A DNA stretch of 64,000 nt, taken from JACMLX01 sp031374935 (GTDB lineage Bacteria; Gemmatimonadota; Gemmatimonadetes; Gemmatimonadales; Gemmatimonadaceae). The stretch is taken from contig JANMHB010000169.1 in NCBI GenBank assembly GCA_031374935.1, positions 1 through 64,000 on the forward strand, given 5' to 3'. Shown one piece after another: positions 35,405 through 43,867 of this stretch. A program made the translations under genes and the position numbers. The notes beneath the pieces were generated by a model. The model did not search any database. It worked only from the letters and a program-made list of their open reading frames with translations, and was not told where the DNA came from. Each line of letters starts with the position of its first letter. The first letter of the stretch is position 1.

Positions 35405-36241
35405 TCAGTGATGTTGTGCTACGGGGGTCCGGGACCCGAGTATCGAGGACTGCGCGGGCGGTGTTGCCGCGACCAGGTCGCCGGCGACGATCATTCGTGC
35501 ACTGAAGCTCACGATCGTTGCGTCGATATCGAAACCCACGGTGTGTACCGACGAGCGCGACGTGGGTTCGACTCGCGTCTCGTAGGCGATCCATCGGAAG
35601 CATTCGTCGGATGTGATGCCAGTGCAGCCGATGTCGTTGAAGAAACTGAATGGCGCTCCGCTGCCGACTGCTCCCGTGCCGTTCCACTCGATGGATGGGG
35701 TAACCATGCCCGAGTTCGGGGGAATCGCGACCAGGCTATCCTGCCCGCCCGAGGTATCGCCGGGAGCAAGGCGGGCCATGAAGTCGAGTGGAAACAGAAT
35801 CACGCCTGACGCTGGCGGCTCCGGCCAAGTCGGTGTTGTCAAGGCAACGTACGGCAGCTTGTTCTCGATCACGACGTCGAAGGTCACACGGATCTTGCCC
35901 GGCGCGAAGGTCCCGACAGGCGAGGCGAGGTAGTTCGTCGGCAGCAGACGAATTGCGTCGCCGCCGAGGAGCGAAAGACTCACGCCGTCCGGCCCGTCCA
36001 ACGCCAGCGTCGGAGTGACCGGTCCCTTGTCTGCCGGCGCCGTGATCGTGATCCGGCCGTTGCGCATGTCGACGTTCGCGATAAACGCCATTGGCCTGAA
36101 CTGCGAGGCCGGGATCAGTTCCGGAATCACCGGCTTGAGCGGTCCGTCAGTCTGACACGCGGTTATGAGCAGCGCCATACAGATCGCACTGACTTGCGCG
36201 AAGGGTCGCACTGCACTGCCTCGCCGATCGCGGTGACGCAT
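35405..36241 (-). CDS. Lipoprotein of the locally repeated family (copy 2)
   Basis: A 278-residue lipoprotein (signal AICMALLITAC, Cys29) sharing its whole mature domain with copies at 32068 and 41918: SQFRPMAFIANVDMRNG, LSLLGGDAIRLLPTNY, FAPGKIRVTFDVVIENKLP, TPTWPEPPASGVILFPLDF, the Cys pair in DIGCTGITSDECFRW and GFDIDATIVSFSARMIVAGDL. The C-terminal tail (AATPPAQSSILGSRTPVAQHH) is short and unrelated. It is the last gene of a seven-gene minus-strand cluster of exported proteins, 209 bp after the metallopeptidase gene. Function unknown. Confidence 0.8.
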   Translation of the reverse strand: MRHRDRRGSAVRPFAQVSAICMALLITACQTDGPLKPVIPELIPASQFRPMAFIANVDMRNGRITITAPADKGPVTPTLALDGPDGVSLSLLGGDAIRLLPTNYLASPVGTFAPGKIRVTFDVVIENKLPYVALTTPTWPEPPASGVILFPLDFMARLAPGDTSGGQDSLVAIPPNSGMVTPSIEWNGTGAVGSGAPFSFFNDIGCTGITSDECFRWIAYETRVEPTSRSSVHTVGFDIDATIVSFSARMIVAGDLVAATPPAQSSILGSRTPVAQHH

Positions 36242-36450
36242 CCAGGACCCTGACCAGAAATGCGAATGCCGAAGTCAGTCGGAGTGGACTCGGCAGGCGC
36301 ATCTTCGCGGCGGCAGCGACCCTCAGCCAGTGAGAGACTACTAGCCACGAGATTCGGTTTGCCGACAGATTTGTATCGGCCATGTCATCATGATGTCACA
36401 GCACGGAGGAGGTCCAGCTCTGCGTGAACCTCTGTTGCGCCCCTCGTCCG

Positions 36451-38199
36451 TTACGGGAGCCGAAGCACTGACACCTGGGCACCACTCGTCGAGGGGAATG
36501 GCGTGCCGTCGACGGCCAGCAGGCGCAGGACCGCACTCGGGGTGCTGGCGTTGAGGCGCATGCGGTACGTCAGGAATGTCCCAGGCCGCATGGTGCCAGT
36601 CAGGTTGGTACCGCTCGCCAGCGTCAGCGGCTCGATCGGGAACGGGCGACCGACGCCTCCCTGAATGCCGAAGACATCGAACAGCGACCGGTACAGCTGC
36701 CGCAGATTGCGGCTCGAGAAGCGGAGCGTTGCCGGCGCAGCGGTCCTCGGCACGCCGATCACGCTATCCGCACTCACCGAGAGCGCGAAGTCGCCGAGCA
36801 GTGCGGCCGTCGGGCGGCCGGTCACCGCCTCGAGGTTGGCGCGGCCGGTGAGATTCGTCTCCACCAGACTGCGGAACGTCGCGCTGCCGCGCTGATCGGC
36901 GACCCAGCGCAGGAACAGCCACGTCCCGCCGCGCTCGGCCAGCGAACAGAAGGTGCCCGGCGCGCAACTGGTGATCGAGTAGATGGCACTCGAGAAGAGA
37001 TAGCGGTACGAGTACAGCACATTCGGATTGATGAACGGCGAGGCCGAATCCGGGAAGATCGATGTCGGGTTCGTGCGACCACTCGGCGACGGGAATCGGG
37101 TTTCGTAGGTCAGCGAGCCGATTTCCTCAGCCATGTGGCTAAGGCCTTCGTTCAGCCACGGCTCTTCGGCGGTGCCATTCCGCTTGATCGCGTGCTCGCC
37201 GAACGACACCATGTGCTGCAGTTCATGCATGAATGTCGGCGGCAGGTTCGCCAGCACCTCGGTCTTGGTGTGGGCGCAACTCCACCGACCAGTCTCGTCA
37301 GGCACGTAGGCGTAGAACACCTCACCGCGGTTCGACGTGGCGGCGGTACTGTTCAGATCATGGTTGTAGAAGAACCCGCGCACGAAGCCGCTGGCTGCGC
37401 ACTGCGACCCAGTGACCATCGCGTTCACGGTGGGCGTGAGCAGGAAGATCACACGTGCGTTGCCGTCGATGTCGGAACCGCTGCCGAAGGTGCTGGTGAC
37501 CGCCGGTGCGAGCCGCTGGTCGTACAACGTGCCCATTCCGGCAAGCTCGGCCTCGGTGAATGACGCCGAGGCAAGTGTATCGACATAGAGCAACATCCGC
37601 GTGCCGGCGAAACGGAGCCGGGCACCGACTGGCGTATAGCCTGGCGTCGCGCCGAGAGTGTTCAGCACGCTGAACGTTCGCGTGGTGTCGATCGCGCCGG
37701 CCGAGGACTGCACGCGCAGCTGCGGGGTGCCCGAACGCGTGCCGCCGCGCGTTGGCTTCCATGACGCCTCGCGCTGCCGCATGAGCGCATCGAGGCGTGA
37801 TTGCGCGTCGGCAGGCGGCTCGGCGGGTGCCGTGCCTTGTGCCACACGCAGCCAGGAGGGCTCACCACCGGGTGTGGGCTCGACGCGTGCGATGACGGCT
37901 GCGGGGTCGCCGATCCGGAATCCGTAGCCACCGTACGGCAGCGCGGCTCCGGTGAGTTGTGGCACGACCAGGTACTCGCGATCAGCACCGGCGAGTGCGA
38001 AGCAGGTCACGTCGTTGCCGGATATCACGACGCGTTCGAAGGGCGCGAGTGTGCGGACACTGACGGTCACACCATCACACTTCGCCTCGGCGACTGGCTT
38101 CGGCGTGACGGGCGCATCACCACCGCACCCGGCCAGCAGGAGCGCCAGCGTGGCGTACGCGCTGCGGGCCGCGCGACCGTCAATTGAAGACGTTCTCAT
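36451..38199 (-). CDS. M30-type (hyicolysin-like) zinc metallopeptidase lipoprotein
   Basis: A 582-residue protein with a lipoprotein signal (ATLALLLAGC, Cys25). The zinc motif is HELQH (His325, Glu326, His329) followed by EPWLNEGLSHMAEE, the arrangement of Peptidase_M30 and gluzincin relatives where the downstream Glu is the third ligand. The C-terminal 150 residues form a strand-rich domain (LTGTMRPGTFLTYRMRLN). Its ATG lies inside the last codons of the preceding gene (20-bp overlap), which implies co-translation. A longer in-frame extension deep inside that gene is rejected. Surface or periplasmic proteolysis within the receptor/lipoprotein cluster is the likely role. Confidence 0.82.
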   Translation of the reverse strand: MRTSSIDGRAARSAYATLALLLAGCGGDAPVTPKPVAEAKCDGVTVSVRTLAPFERVVISGNDVTCFALAGADREYLVVPQLTGAALPYGGYGFRIGDPAAVIARVEPTPGGEPSWLRVAQGTAPAEPPADAQSRLDALMRQREASWKPTRGGTRSGTPQLRVQSSAGAIDTTRTFSVLNTLGATPGYTPVGARLRFAGTRMLLYVDTLASASFTEAELAGMGTLYDQRLAPAVTSTFGSGSDIDGNARVIFLLTPTVNAMVTGSQCAASGFVRGFFYNHDLNSTAATSNRGEVFYAYVPDETGRWSCAHTKTEVLANLPPTFMHELQHMVSFGEHAIKRNGTAEEPWLNEGLSHMAEEIGSLTYETRFPSPSGRTNPTSIFPDSASPFINPNVLYSYRYLFSSAIYSITSCAPGTFCSLAERGGTWLFLRWVADQRGSATFRSLVETNLTGRANLEAVTGRPTAALLGDFALSVSADSVIGVPRTAAPATLRFSSRNLRQLYRSLFDVFGIQGGVGRPFPIEPLTLASGTNLTGTMRPGTFLTYRMRLNASTPSAVLRLLAVDGTPFPSTSGAQVSVLRLP

Positions 38200-39523
38200 C
38201 CTCGATCCTCGCGACGTTGCCTTTGCGGTCGATGAGATAAATGATGACTGAGTACACGTCATCCCACTTGATGCGGCCCGTGGTCGGGATGTTCGGGACG
38301 GCGAGACCGAGGTAGCCGACGGGATCCATGGATCCGAGGTCTGGCAGCCCATCCGGGGCCGAGATCGCGCCGTCGCGCAGGCGCACCAGCACGAAGTGGC
38401 CGACGATGTCGCCATCGGGGTCGTTCGCTTCGAGGATGCTGCCGACAAACGCCTTCCCCTGCAGTTTCGCGTCGAAGAATCGGATGACGGGTGGGAACCC
38501 GGACGCGGTGCCGATCTTGTGGGTGGCGATGGCGCTGACGTTCGAGGCGGCGTCGTAGACTCGGATCTCGGTGCAGCGTCCCGCCAGCGCCGCGTTCTCG
38601 AGGCCGAGTTCGAAGGCGCCGACGACGGTCAGCGTGTCACCGCCGGCGCCACGGCCGCCGCGGAGGTTGACGCGGACCCGTTCGCGTTTATCGGCGAGGA
38701 CCGAGTTGCCGTTGCAGTCGGTGATGTCCCAGTAGTAGCCGACCAGATCTGCGTCGGGATCAAACACGCGGAATTGGAAGATACTGGCGCCCTGGGTGTA
38801 GCCGCTGGTGAACTCGGTGATCTTCGGCTGACGGGCGACATCGGCGCATTGCACGCGGAACTGGATGGCGGCACCGCCGGTGGGTGTCACCTTCACCGCC
38901 TGACGCGATCCTCCGTCGGTGGTGACGACACAATTCGGCGAGATACCGCCGAGGTCCACTTCGATCTCGCCCGAGCCGATGTCTTCGAGCGTCAGCGTAT
39001 CGTTGCCGGGCACGATACCGGTGCGCTCGAGTCCCGTGACCTTGCTTCGGGCTCGGAACACGAAATTCTTGTCGACGTCGTAGCCGTCGGCGACGACGGT
39101 GAGGCTGAGCAGTCCGCGGCATTCAATCTGGTAGCGGATGATGCCGGTGTTGTCTGCTTCGGAGACTGAAATGCCCTGCTGCGTGCCGCCGCGTGGCAGC
39201 ACGCACCGTGCTGGCAGGTCTTCCGCTTCGACGATGTAGGTCCCTGCAGCGACCGGGACGATGATGGTGTCGGTGGGTGCGACGATGAATTCCTGATCGA
39301 ACCGCACCACACCGGCGGTGCTTTCGCGGATGCGGTACTTGACCTTGGCCGGCGCACTGGCGCCCGGCCAGGTGGTGAGGCGCGTCACGACGGCGAGGTA
39401 CGGTGGTTTGGGTGGGGCGGTGGTGTCACGGCAGCCGGACATTGCCCAAGGCACGAGCGCCGCCGCACAGAACTGTGCGGCGGCGATCGTGGATCGTACG
39501 GATTTCGGTGTGCGACGTCTCAT
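38180..39523 (-). CDS. Lipoprotein with Ig-like beta domains
   Basis: A 447-residue lipoprotein (LVPWAMSGC, Cys31). The first half holds two strand-rich units ending in cysteine-bearing strands (PARCVLPRGGTQQGISV...IEC, then PNCVVTTDGGSRQAVKV...VQC). The second half resembles extracellular Ig-like repeats with acidic turns (FDPDADLVGYYWDITDCNG, LEANDPDGDIVGHFV). Repeated C-V-x-x-GGxxQ elements are shared in style with the PKD-containing neighbour. No enzyme motif. Its end overlaps the metallopeptidase start by 20 bp and its start is 27 bp after the cohesin/dockerin gene, so it is part of the cluster. Confidence 0.75.
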   Translation of the reverse strand: MRRRTPKSVRSTIAAAQFCAAALVPWAMSGCRDTTAPPKPPYLAVVTRLTTWPGASAPAKVKYRIRESTAGVVRFDQEFIVAPTDTIIVPVAAGTYIVEAEDLPARCVLPRGGTQQGISVSEADNTGIIRYQIECRGLLSLTVVADGYDVDKNFVFRARSKVTGLERTGIVPGNDTLTLEDIGSGEIEVDLGGISPNCVVTTDGGSRQAVKVTPTGGAAIQFRVQCADVARQPKITEFTSGYTQGASIFQFRVFDPDADLVGYYWDITDCNGNSVLADKRERVRVNLRGGRGAGGDTLTVVGAFELGLENAALAGRCTEIRVYDAASNVSAIATHKIGTASGFPPVIRFFDAKLQGKAFVGSILEANDPDGDIVGHFVLVRLRDGAISAPDGLPDLGSMDPVGYLGLAVPNIPTTGRIKWDDVYSVIIYLIDRKGNVARIEDENVFN

Positions 39524-39550
39524 ACGATCACTGCCCCTGAAGAAGAAAAC

Positions 39551-41815
39551 TCAGGGTGCGCCTGTAGACGGATCCCGGAAAGGAATCGTCCAGCCGCTGT
39601 ACCACGGGATGGTGCCGTCGCCGGTACCAACCGCGCCACGGTAGTTCGTCGCAACCGCGACTGAGCCAGGAATCGTCGACGGTGCGAGCGTGCCGGTCTG
39701 CGCCGGCGCACCACCGATGAACAGCATCCGCCAGTCGGGGAGGTTGGTGTCCAGCGCCGACCGCAGGACGCTGGCGATGCCGGTGATGTTGCGATTCGTC
39801 GCATCAGCCGTGATGAACGCCGCTTCGTTCGCAGCGCCATTGCAGACCGGGTCCGACCCATCGGAGTTGTCCAGGCGCGTCACGTCAATGAACGTGGTGT
39901 TGCGGATCTGGATGATGCCGTCGCCATAGGAGGCGTCGCAGGTGAGCGGATCATCGATGTCGAGTCCGTTCGCGTAGCCATGCACGATCGAGTTGTACAG
40001 GCGCAGGCCCGAACCACGACGGAGGTGGATGGCAGCAACCTGCGTGCGCAACGTCAGGTTTCCGATGATCGTGAAGTTCCAGAGTCGCGGCGAAGTGCGC
40101 GGGAGTGCGGCCGCACTGCCAGGCGCCGGCTCGCTGCCATCAGCTTCGATCGCTTTCGAGTCACCACCAGAGGCACCGACATCGGACTGCACGACCACGA
40201 ACTGGTGGTCACCACGCAGGCCGAACGACACGTCGAAGCCGTCGTCGTCGTTGCCCGTCGCAACGATGTAGCTCGAGTTGGCGTCGCCACCAAAGAACTC
40301 GATACCGTCATCGCTGCCGCCGTGCACCTGGATGTGATCCAGAATGGTGCCGCTGCCGACTGCGCCAAGCGTCAGGTTGTTGAGCTCGTTGTCGAGGCCG
40401 ACGATCTTGCCGCCGTACTCGAAGCGGGCATACGAGATCCGACCGCTGTTGTCGGTCGGGATGTTGCCACCGTAACGCGGTGCATTCCCTTCACCGACGC
40501 GCGAGTTGGCGCCGCCTGAACCGGCGTCCGTCGCCGTCGCCGGGTCAGCGATACCGTCACCGATGTTCACCGTGCCGCGACCGGCGATGAACACGCCGCC
40601 CCAGCAGCCCTTGAGCTTCGGCACCGCGGTGCAGGTGAACACGATCGGCTGATTCTGCGTGCCGACGGCGAAGATCTGTCCGCCGCGGCGCACGAAGACT
40701 GCCTGCGTTTGCGGCGCGGTGGTCAGCCCTTCGATACGCGTGCCGGGCTGGATGTTCAGCGTGCCACCGTTCTGGACGTCGAGGATTCCCTCGAGCTGCC
40801 AGACGCGGTCGTTGGTCAGCGTCACCGTCTCGCCGGGACCGACGATCAGGTCGGGGCTCGACGTGCTGGTGATCGACTGACGCGTGGTCGGCAGTGCACC
40901 ACGGCCCGGGATCACGTCACCCACGCACGGCTCCTGGAAACCCGCGACTTCGTTCTCGACTGCGAGAATGTCGAAGACGTCGAGCTCGCGCTCGCCATTC
41001 GTGTTGGTGCCGCATGCACCGCCGCCATTGTCGGGGAACACGTTACCGGCGATGACGAGATCGATGCCACCCGTACCGTTCGCCAAGGTGTCGGTACCAA
41101 CGATCAGCTGATCGAGTCCGACGGCGCCGTTGGCAATGGCCAAAGCGTCGAACAGTCCGACCGTGCCATCCAGATCCGGATCGCCGTACTTCAGGCCCAG
41201 CTTGTACTGGCCAGGACGCAGCGCGACTGCGCCATTACCGCCAGCGGCAGGCGCCAGACGGGCCTTCCAGTCAGCGATGGTCATCACCCGAGCATCGGAC
41301 GGCGTTGCCAGCGCTGCATCCACCGAGACGCCGGCGCGTGCAGCGACCTTCACACTGGTCAGTTCACCCTGTGCCGCGACGGCGGCCTTGTGTTCGTACT
41401 TCAGCGTCGTCGCGTACCCGGCACGCCGGGCCTCGAACACGAACAAGGCCGCGCGATTCGGAATACCCTTCGCGCCGTAGGTCACGAAGCGCAACCGGCC
41501 CGTCGAGGCCGACTTCGCATTCACGATGCTCACCGCGTCGCCATCCGGCGACTGTCCGATGTAGCGGAGGCGCGATGGATCGAAATCCAGCTCACCCTGC
41601 AGGCCACCGACGCTTCCCGATGCCGCGTCCAGCTGTACGGCCACTGCCACGCGCGCCCCGACTTCAGCATCTGTCGACGACACATTGATCGCCAACCCTA
41701 CGTCGCCTGTCCGGGGCACCACGGCACCGGTCGGCCGATCATCCGAGCAACCCGTCACACCGATCGCCGCGACCACGCCCAGCGCGGTCAGGCGTCGATT
41801 GAGTCTCATGTACAT
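39551..41815 (-). CDS. Cohesin-like/dockerin-like/beta-helix lipoprotein
   Basis: A 754-residue lipoprotein (LGVVAAIGVTGC, Cys23). About residues 35-150 resemble a cohesin fold (VGGLQGELDFDPSRLRYIGQ). About 200-300 hold two dockerin-like calcium loops (YGDPDLDGTVGLFDALAIAN and ERELDVFDILAVENEVAGF). From about 320 to the end a repetitive, Gly/Asn/Asp-rich region reads as a right-handed beta-helix (GGTLNIQPGTRIEG, HGGSDDGIEFFGG, ATGNDDDGFDVSFG). A GGAG site is well spaced from the ATG at 41815, which I prefer over an ATG 33 bp upstream. Both a cohesin-like and a dockerin-like part in one protein could allow self- or neighbour-binding; this is inference. Confidence 0.8.
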   Translation of the reverse strand: MYMRLNRRLTALGVVAAIGVTGCSDDRPTGAVVPRTGDVGLAINVSSTDAEVGARVAVAVQLDAASGSVGGLQGELDFDPSRLRYIGQSPDGDAVSIVNAKSASTGRLRFVTYGAKGIPNRAALFVFEARRAGYATTLKYEHKAAVAAQGELTSVKVAARAGVSVDAALATPSDARVMTIADWKARLAPAAGGNGAVALRPGQYKLGLKYGDPDLDGTVGLFDALAIANGAVGLDQLIVGTDTLANGTGGIDLVIAGNVFPDNGGGACGTNTNGERELDVFDILAVENEVAGFQEPCVGDVIPGRGALPTTRQSITSTSSPDLIVGPGETVTLTNDRVWQLEGILDVQNGGTLNIQPGTRIEGLTTAPQTQAVFVRRGGQIFAVGTQNQPIVFTCTAVPKLKGCWGGVFIAGRGTVNIGDGIADPATATDAGSGGANSRVGEGNAPRYGGNIPTDNSGRISYARFEYGGKIVGLDNELNNLTLGAVGSGTILDHIQVHGGSDDGIEFFGGDANSSYIVATGNDDDGFDVSFGLRGDHQFVVVQSDVGASGGDSKAIEADGSEPAPGSAAALPRTSPRLWNFTIIGNLTLRTQVAAIHLRRGSGLRLYNSIVHGYANGLDIDDPLTCDASYGDGIIQIRNTTFIDVTRLDNSDGSDPVCNGAANEAAFITADATNRNITGIASVLRSALDTNLPDWRMLFIGGAPAQTGTLAPSTIPGSVAVATNYRGAVGTGDGTIPWYSGWTIPFRDPSTGAP

Positions 41816-41917
41816 CGATTTCTCCAGGAATTGATAAGGAAGAGACACGGTGGAGTCGGTGGCGGCGCGTGAGAGCCGCCACCGAACTCCGTCCAGCTGG
41901 TCGTCAGTTCCGGTGTG

Positions 41918-43702
41918 TTACGGGAGGACGAACGGCGACTCGAGGTTCACGATCTGCGTGAGCGGGATCGGCTGTGTCGCGCCGCCGGTCCGTGTCGCGA
42001 AGGCAGCGAACGTGGAGGTGGTACCGACCGACCCGGTTGCACCCGGCACGCGGTCGAACACGATGCGGGCGATACCCATGTTGCCCGTGGCAAGGACCGT
42101 CGTGGTGGCGACAAGGCTCACCGTTCCGGCAACCGTACCGTTCACCGTCGGGCCGTTCGTGATGCGTGGCGCTGCGGCGGTGCCGAGGCCTTCGACGAAG
42201 GTCAGCTTGGTCGCATCGTACGTGAACGAGAGCTGTGCGCCGGTGAGCGGGTCACCGGTCACGCCAGTCGTGGTCACGTCGGTCACGAGCGGGTTGTTGA
42301 ACGTGCGCATGTCGAGGCGGATGTCCACCGCAACCTGCGTCGGGCTCAGGGCCACCCACGTCGTGTTGTACTGGTAACCAACCGCCGGCGGCGGCGGGCA
42401 ATCGACAATCACGTTCACCGTGGCGGTTCCGCCGCTTGTAAGCGAGTACGGCGCGGACGGAGCGACGCAACCAGCCGGCAGGCCGCTCAGCGCGAGTGAA
42501 CCAGTACCCGGGCCCGCAGACGCGATGCTGTACGCACCCGTCGCGTCGGTCGTGGCTGAGCCACCGGTCGATGCAGTCACAGTCACGCCAGGCAGCAGCT
42601 GGCCAGCGTTGTCCGACGTGATCGTGCCGGAGATGACGCCCGGCAGACCCGTGCAGACCACGGCAGCGAAGTTTGCAACCGAGTTGGCACCAGACGTCAC
42701 GGTGACCGACTGCGAGTTCGTCGGCGGAGCAGCGGTACAACCAGCCGGCAGGTTCGAGATCGTAATGGTGCGCAGACCGGCATTCACGCCAGCCAGCGAG
42801 TACGTGCCGTTGGCGGCCGTCACAGCCGTCTGGCCCGAGCTGGCCGTCACAGTCACGCCACCCAGGTTTCCACGGGTCGGCGACGAGACCGTGCCCGACA
42901 CCGTACCGGGCGCCACGACGCCAGCGGCGGCGAGGTCGGCGGCGACGATCATGCGAGCGCGGAACTGACCGACGGTTGCGTCGATGTCGAAACCAATCGT
43001 GCGCACCGTCGAGGTGGTCAGCGGGTTGATTTCGAGATCATACGCTTCCCAACGGAAGCAGTCGTTCGACGTGGCCAGTGAGCAATCCGTGTCATTGAAG
43101 AAGCTGTACGGCGCGCCGCTGCCGGCGGCACCGGTGCCACTCCAGTCGATCGACGGCGCAACGGCACCGAAACGCGGCTGCTCGACGATCACTTCGTTGC
43201 CGTCGCCACCCGTCACGCCACCGGGCGTGGTCGTCACGACGTAGTCGAGCGGGAACAAGATCACACCAGCGGCTGGCGAGACCGGCCACGTCGGGGTGAT
43301 GAACTTCACGCCAGGCAACTTGTTTTCGATGACCACGTCGAAGGTCACGCGGATCTTGCCCGGTGCGAATGCACCAACGGCCGACGCCTGATAGTTCGAC
43401 GGGATCAGCCGGACCGCCTCGCCGCCGAGCAGCGAGAGGTTCGGGGCTTCGACACCGCCGGTGGACAGTGTCGGGGCGTTGGCCGTGGCGGCCGTCGGCG
43501 CCGTAATCGAGATCTTGCCGGTCGAGGTGTTGATGTCCGCCGTGAAGGCGAGCGGACGGAACTGCGACGGCGGAGCTTCGCCCGGAACAACCGGGGCCAC
43601 TCCCTTCTCGGATGCGCACGCGCCAATGAGCAGCGTGCTCATTGCGACGAGTGCCGAGGTGAAGCGACGCGCTACGCTCGCGCGTCCTGCGGTAACTGCC
43701 AT
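41918..43702 (-). CDS. Lipoprotein: repeated-family domain (copy 3), two CarboxypepD_reg/CnaB-like units, cohesin-like end
   Basis: A 594-residue lipoprotein (LVAMSTLLIGAC, Cys29) preceded by a clear AGGAGAA site. Residues about 45-285 are the domain shared with the genes at 32068 and 35405, including DTDCSLATSNDCFRW and GFDIDATVGQFRARMIVAADL. Then come two Ig-like carboxypeptidase-regulatory units (VSGTVSSPTRGNLGGVTVTA and ISGTITSDNAGQLLPGVTVT), each ending in NLPAGC or GLPAGC. The last 150 residues resemble a cohesin module (PLTGAQLSFTYDATKLTFVE, MGIARIVFDRVPG). This is the most elaborate family member and suggests the shared domain is a modular extracellular unit. Confidence 0.82.
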   Translation of the reverse strand: MAVTAGRASVARRFTSALVAMSTLLIGACASEKGVAPVVPGEAPPSQFRPLAFTADINTSTGKISITAPTAATANAPTLSTGGVEAPNLSLLGGEAVRLIPSNYQASAVGAFAPGKIRVTFDVVIENKLPGVKFITPTWPVSPAAGVILFPLDYVVTTTPGGVTGGDGNEVIVEQPRFGAVAPSIDWSGTGAAGSGAPYSFFNDTDCSLATSNDCFRWEAYDLEINPLTTSTVRTIGFDIDATVGQFRARMIVAADLAAAGVVAPGTVSGTVSSPTRGNLGGVTVTASSGQTAVTAANGTYSLAGVNAGLRTITISNLPAGCTAAPPTNSQSVTVTSGANSVANFAAVVCTGLPGVISGTITSDNAGQLLPGVTVTASTGGSATTDATGAYSIASAGPGTGSLALSGLPAGCVAPSAPYSLTSGGTATVNVIVDCPPPPAVGYQYNTTWVALSPTQVAVDIRLDMRTFNNPLVTDVTTTGVTGDPLTGAQLSFTYDATKLTFVEGLGTAAAPRITNGPTVNGTVAGTVSLVATTTVLATGNMGIARIVFDRVPGATGSVGTTSTFAAFATRTGGATQPIPLTQIVNLESPFVLP

Positions 43703-43867
43703 GATCCTATTCTCCTGACCAGGTGGAATCGTTCGTGCCGGGCGGCACACGCCGGTCGTCGGGTCGGCGCGTCGCTCCTGTTCAGGAGCGCGCGTAAGGA
43801 TCGGGTGGCGCAGTAACGGCACCAGCGAGGCGAGTGTATCAGGCAAGTCTGTATCCCGTATCGTGAA

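Noticed and set aside
36451..38448. Longer start for the metallopeptidase inside the preceding gene
   Set aside because: The extra 83 residues precede the lipoprotein signal and would hide it; the internal ATG at 38199 starts just before the signal.
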